Shown here piece by piece: positions 32,035 through 34,374 of a DNA stretch of 34,374 nt. The position numbers and the translations under genes are program-made. Position 1 is the first letter of the stretch. Each line of letters begins with the position of its first letter. Location: NCBI GenBank assembly GCA_017504265.1, contig JAFVRN010000039.1:1-34374 (forward strand), read 5' to 3'. Under the pieces are notes generated by a model, which searched no databases, had not been told where the DNA came from, and saw nothing but the letters and a program-made list of their open reading frames with translations. The stretch is from Alistipes sp. (lineage in GTDB: Bacteria; Bacteroidota; Bacteroidia; Bacteroidales; Rikenellaceae).

Positions 32035-32685
32035 TTAAAAAATAAGTGTTACACCTGCCGCAATCCTGTACGAGCGAGTGTTGAACTCCTCGCCTTCGAA
32101 CTGATTCAGCTCCTCTTTCAGCGAGTGTGTGTAGCGTGCCTCGATAAGGAAGTTGCGAGCAACCTTAACGCCGATGCCTGCCGCCATATTCCATGTGGGT
32201 GTCACCGGCCCAAACATCTTACTCTCCTCGTTTATCACATATTCGCCACGGCTCATCACCGTAAATAGCGGGCCGGCACTTATTCGCACCATATTGTTTG
32301 CCAGACGCAGGGATAGAAGCACGGGGATGTCTATCGTGCGAGTTCTTATCCTGCGGTCCTCACGTCCGTTTGTCACATCTATCGAGCCTCCCTGATATGC
32401 TACCTCGGTCTCTACGGCAAACCATCGACCAAAACGTAGTGCCATATCGAGATGCCCCGAGAAGCCAAAGCGTGGACTTAGCTTAACACTCTCGGTCGAT
32501 ACGCTGCTAAACCCGGTATATACGCCTCCCAGGCCTACACCAAATTCGGTTCTGATTCGTGGAGCATCATCGTCATGAGTGTGAAAATGACGCTCTTGTG
32601 CCACAGCCGTAAGATGCGCCATAATACCCACAACGCACACGAGTATATATCTTAACCAAACTCTCTTCATTATCTTCATTTTCAT
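32035..32685 (-). CDS. Outer-membrane beta-barrel protein, PorT-like
   Basis: A 216-aa small barrel. A signal peptide (about residues 1-28, ending LTAVAQ) is followed by a His/Asp-rich segment (ERHFHTHDDDAPR) and then alternating strands: TEFGVGLGGVYTGF, FGFSGHLDMALRFGRWFAVETEVAYQGG, DIPVLLSLRL, MAAGIGVKVARNFLIEARYTHSL, and a final strand SYRIAAGVTLIF ending in Phe, as is usual for outer-membrane proteins. It resembles PorT-family outer_membrane_beta-barrel domains; the function is unknown. Start candidates are 32685, 32679 and 32670. The promoter at 32739..32709 rules out the longer frame from 32772. It is the first gene of the phoH-pepD-kinase operon. Confidence 0.8.
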   Translation of the reverse strand: MKMKIMKRVWLRYILVCVVGIMAHLTAVAQERHFHTHDDDAPRIRTEFGVGLGGVYTGFSSVSTESVKLSPRFGFSGHLDMALRFGRWFAVETEVAYQGGSIDVTNGREDRRIRTRTIDIPVLLSLRLANNMVRISAGPLFTVMSRGEYVINEESKMFGPVTPTWNMAAGIGVKVARNFLIEARYTHSLKEELNQFEGEEFNTRSYRIAAGVTLIF

Positions 32686-32708
32686 TCCGACATACTCCGA
32701 ATATCTTT

Positions 32709-32739
32709 CAAAGATACTAACTTTCTTAATATAAACAAA
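32709..32739 (-). promoter_or_regulatory. Promoter of the barrel-phoH-pepD-kinase operon
   Basis: On the minus strand, TTTG (32739..32736), 19 bp and TATCTTTG (32716..32709) match the consensus perfectly. It stands back-to-back with the der promoter, 26 bp away. Confidence 0.85.
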
Positions 32740-32765
32740 GATAATTGCTAAATATTTTGTAAAAC

Positions 32766-32796
32766 TTTCCAATTTCGAGTAAATAGCTTATCTTTG
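32766..32796 (+). promoter_or_regulatory. der promoter
   Basis: TTTC (32766-32769, one mismatch), 19 bp and TATCTTTG (32789-32796). The leader is about 36 nt and includes a five-codon ATG frame at 32806 that ends before the der ATG. Confidence 0.75.
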
Positions 32797-32838
32797 TGCC
32801 GGATTATGTTTGATAATTAAGAAGTAATACTTACAGAT

Positions 32839-34143
32839 ATGAGTTTGGTAGCTATCGTCGGCCGCCCTAATGTGGGCAAATCAACACTTTTTAACCGCTT
32901 GGTGGGACAGCGTCAGGCAATCGTCGATGAGACGGCCGGAACAACGCGTGATCGCCACTACGGCAAGACCGATTGGAACGGAAAGGAGTTCTCTGTTATT
33001 GACACGGGCGGATATACCGTAAACTCGGAGGATATCTTCGAGGATGAGATTCGTCGTCAGGTTATGCTCGCTATTGATGAGGCTGACCTCATACTCTTCC
33101 TTGTCGAGGTGCGTACAGGTATCACCGACCTCGATATGATGATGGCCGATATATTGCGTCGCTCGGGCAAGAAGGTAATGCTCGTATGCAACAAGGTGGA
33201 TACCTATGACCTTATCTACTTCTCTCACGAGTTTCATGCCTTGGGACTCGGCGAGCCGTTCTGTATCAGCTCTATGTCGGGCAGTGGTACAGGCGATATG
33301 ATGGATGCCATCCTTGCCAACCTCCCCGATGATACTACTGCCGAGTATGATGCTTCGTTGCCTCGTATCGCCATCGTGGGTCGCCCCAATGTAGGTAAGT
33401 CCTCTATGACAAACGCGCTTCTTGGTCAGGAGCGAAACATCGTGACCAATGTTGCAGGTACTACGCGTGACTCGATACATACGCGCTATAACATGTACGG
33501 TATGGACTTCTACCTTATCGACACTGCCGGTATGCGTAAGAAGGGTAAGGTTACCGAGGACTTGGAGTTCTACTCTGTGATGCGCTCGATACGTGCTATC
33601 GAGAACTCCGATGTCTGCGTGCTTATGCTCGATGCCGAGCAGGGCATAGAGTCGCAGGACCTGAATATTCACAACCTTATTGTCCGCAACCGCAAGGGTT
33701 GTGTTATCGTTGTAAATAAGTGGGACTTGGTTGAGAAGGATAGCAACACCATGAAGGAGTGGCGTGAGTTCCTCGAAAAGAAACTTGCCCCATTTAGCGA
33801 TATACCTATCATCTTCACCTCGGTAATCAACAAGCAACGTATCTTGGATGTGTTGCAGGCTGCAATACGTGTATACCAGTCGCGCAAGCGTCGTATATCT
33901 ACATCGGAGCTCAACGACTTCTTCTTGCCGCTTATCGAGAACTATCCACCTGCATCAATCAAGGGTAAGTATATCAAAATCAAGTATGTTACGCAGCTGC
34001 CTACACCTACGCCTCAGTTTGCATTCTTCGTGAACTTGCCACAGTATATCAAGGAGTCGTATCGTCGTTTCCTCGAGAACAAGTTGCGTGAGCAGTGGGA
34101 TTTTTCGGGAGTGCCTATTCAGATATACTTCCGTCAGAAGTAA
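32839..34143 (+). CDS. der: Ribosome biogenesis GTPase Der (EngA)
   Basis: An essential double GTPase that assists 50S ribosomal subunit assembly, 434 aa, the normal length. The first G domain has GRPNVGKST at residues 8-16, [18 protein letters not shown] and NKVD near 118. The second has [16 protein letters not shown] near 179, [22 protein letters not shown] and NKWD near 294. A KH-like C-terminal domain follows ([30 protein letters not shown]). It has its own promoter. Directly after the stop lies a structured element (34145-34266) resembling that after lepA, then a terminator at 34294-34319. Confidence 0.97.
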   Translation: MSLVAIVGRPNVGKSTLFNRLVGQRQAIVDETAGTTRDRHYGKTDWNGKEFSVIDTGGYTVNSEDIFEDEIRRQVMLAIDEADLILFLVEVRTGITDLDMMMADILRRSGKKVMLVCNKVDTYDLIYFSHEFHALGLGEPFCISSMSGSGTGDMMDAILANLPDDTTAEYDASLPRIAIVGRPNVGKSSMTNALLGQERNIVTNVAGTTRDSIHTRYNMYGMDFYLIDTAGMRKKGKVTEDLEFYSVMRSIRAIENSDVCVLMLDAEQGIESQDLNIHNLIVRNRKGCVIVVNKWDLVEKDSNTMKEWREFLEKKLAPFSDIPIIFTSVINKQRILDVLQAAIRVYQSRKRRISTSELNDFFLPLIENYPPASIKGKYIKIKYVTQLPTPTPQFAFFVNLPQYIKESYRRFLENKLREQWDFSGVPIQIYFRQK

Positions 34144-34144
34144 A

Positions 34145-34266
34145 TTTTTGTGATAGCGGCGCATCTGTCGCACCTCAATCGTTGGCTCGAATGGGAAATA
34201 CGCTTAGTATGTCCCATCCGAGCCAACTTCTTTATCGGCGCAACATCTGCACCGCTCTGACAAAAA
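34145..34266 (+). ncRNA. Putative structured RNA element in the der 3' region (copy B)
   Basis: The helices correspond one-to-one with copy A after lepA. P1 is 34145-34151 with 34260-34266. P2 is 34155-34161 with 34250-34256 (one C-A mismatch). P3 is 34167-34171 with 34240-34244. P4 is 34181-34189 with 34219-34227 (9 bp). P5 is 34191-34196 with 34212-34217. P6 is 34198-34201 with 34207-34210, with loop GCTTA. The internal loops GAT/CTG and CATCT/ATCTG are the same as in copy A. The element starts 2 nt after the der stop. A separate intrinsic terminator follows 28 nt later, so termination is not its only role here. Confidence 0.65.
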
Positions 34267-34293
34267 ATTGGTCTCGCGCTTTGGATGGTTATG

Positions 34294-34319
34294 GCTTTCC
34301 CACTTGGGAGGGCTTTTTT
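34294..34319 (+). terminator. Terminator of der
   Basis: An 8-bp stem with two G-T pairs (34294-34301 with 34306-34313, loop ACTT) followed by six T. Confidence 0.85.
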
Positions 34320-34334
34320 GATTTCGAAACCAAA

Positions 34335-34370
34335 GAGAATTTAGAGAATTTAAGGAGTTTAGGGAAATCA
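34335..34370 (+). repeat. 9-nt tandem repeat, GAGAATTTA type
   Basis: Two exact copies of GAGAATTTA (34335-34352) are followed by AGGAGTTTA and a degenerate fourth unit. The window ends here, so the tract may continue. Its period equals that of the GTGGGTTCA-type tracts at 4385 and 14676. Confidence 0.65.
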
Positions 34371-34374
34371 ACTA

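Noticed and set aside
1-34374. tRNA, rRNA, CRISPR array, IS element or prophage
   Set aside because: I looked in all spacers for T-loop sequences, spaced direct repeats and transposase or integrase motifs and found none.

Overview
The window looks like a chromosomal segment of a Bacteroidales bacterium, most likely Alistipes or another Rikenellaceae (inference from gene content and style, not a database match). The signs are the Bacteroidetes-type promoter (-33 TTTG, 19-20 bp, -7 TAnnTTTG) upstream of about ten genes, a fused SecDF, DUF4831 and TIGR02757/DUF2400 family proteins, a 685-aa HtpG, a TonB-type beta-barrel protein and a bcp-recA pair. The content is mainly housekeeping. I see no phage, IS transposase, CRISPR, tRNA or rRNA.

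Layout: (1) 1-5.9 kb: htpG (-) and lepA (+) are divergent, followed by a GH29 alpha-L-fucosidase. (2) 6.0-9.0 kb: secDF, framed by two textbook terminators. (3) 9.0-13.1 kb: a tightly packed, partly overlapping operon of a short YbbR-like protein, coaE, folP, a LolD-type ATPase, a DUF2400 protein and a TrmN6-type methyltransferase. (4) 13.1-14.6 kb: a DUF4831 protein and an AlkD-like protein, then a repeat-rich spacer. (5) 15.0-19.9 kb: a small zinc-ribbon protein, bcp-recA, the bifunctional rel gene and a HIT protein. (6) 19.9-21.1 kb: a 650-bp AT-rich spacer with five copies of one palindrome, leading to an XRE-type regulator. (7) 21.1-28.0 kb, minus strand: uvrB, a TonB-type outer-membrane protein and a large lipoprotein, each with its own signals. 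(8) 28.2-32.7 kb: a 189-bp element with perfect 17-bp inverted ends, then a minus-strand operon (outer-membrane barrel, phoH, pepD, lipid kinase). (9) 32.8-34.3 kb: der (+).

Most novel observation: directly after the stop codons of lepA and der, 30 kb apart, there are two sequences of about 125 nt that fold into the same multi-helix structure. They share internal-loop sequences, while several helix pairs differ by compensatory changes. This suggests an uncharacterised structured RNA linked to genes for ribosome-associated GTPases. Other notable points are the operator array of the XRE gene, the 17-bp inverted-repeat element at 28262-28450, three intergenic tracts with an exact 9-nt period (one G/C-rich and able to form quadruplexes or a cruciform), and repeated fusion of a terminator with the next gene's promoter.

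All calls come from reading the sequence. No similarity search, folding program or covariance test was run.
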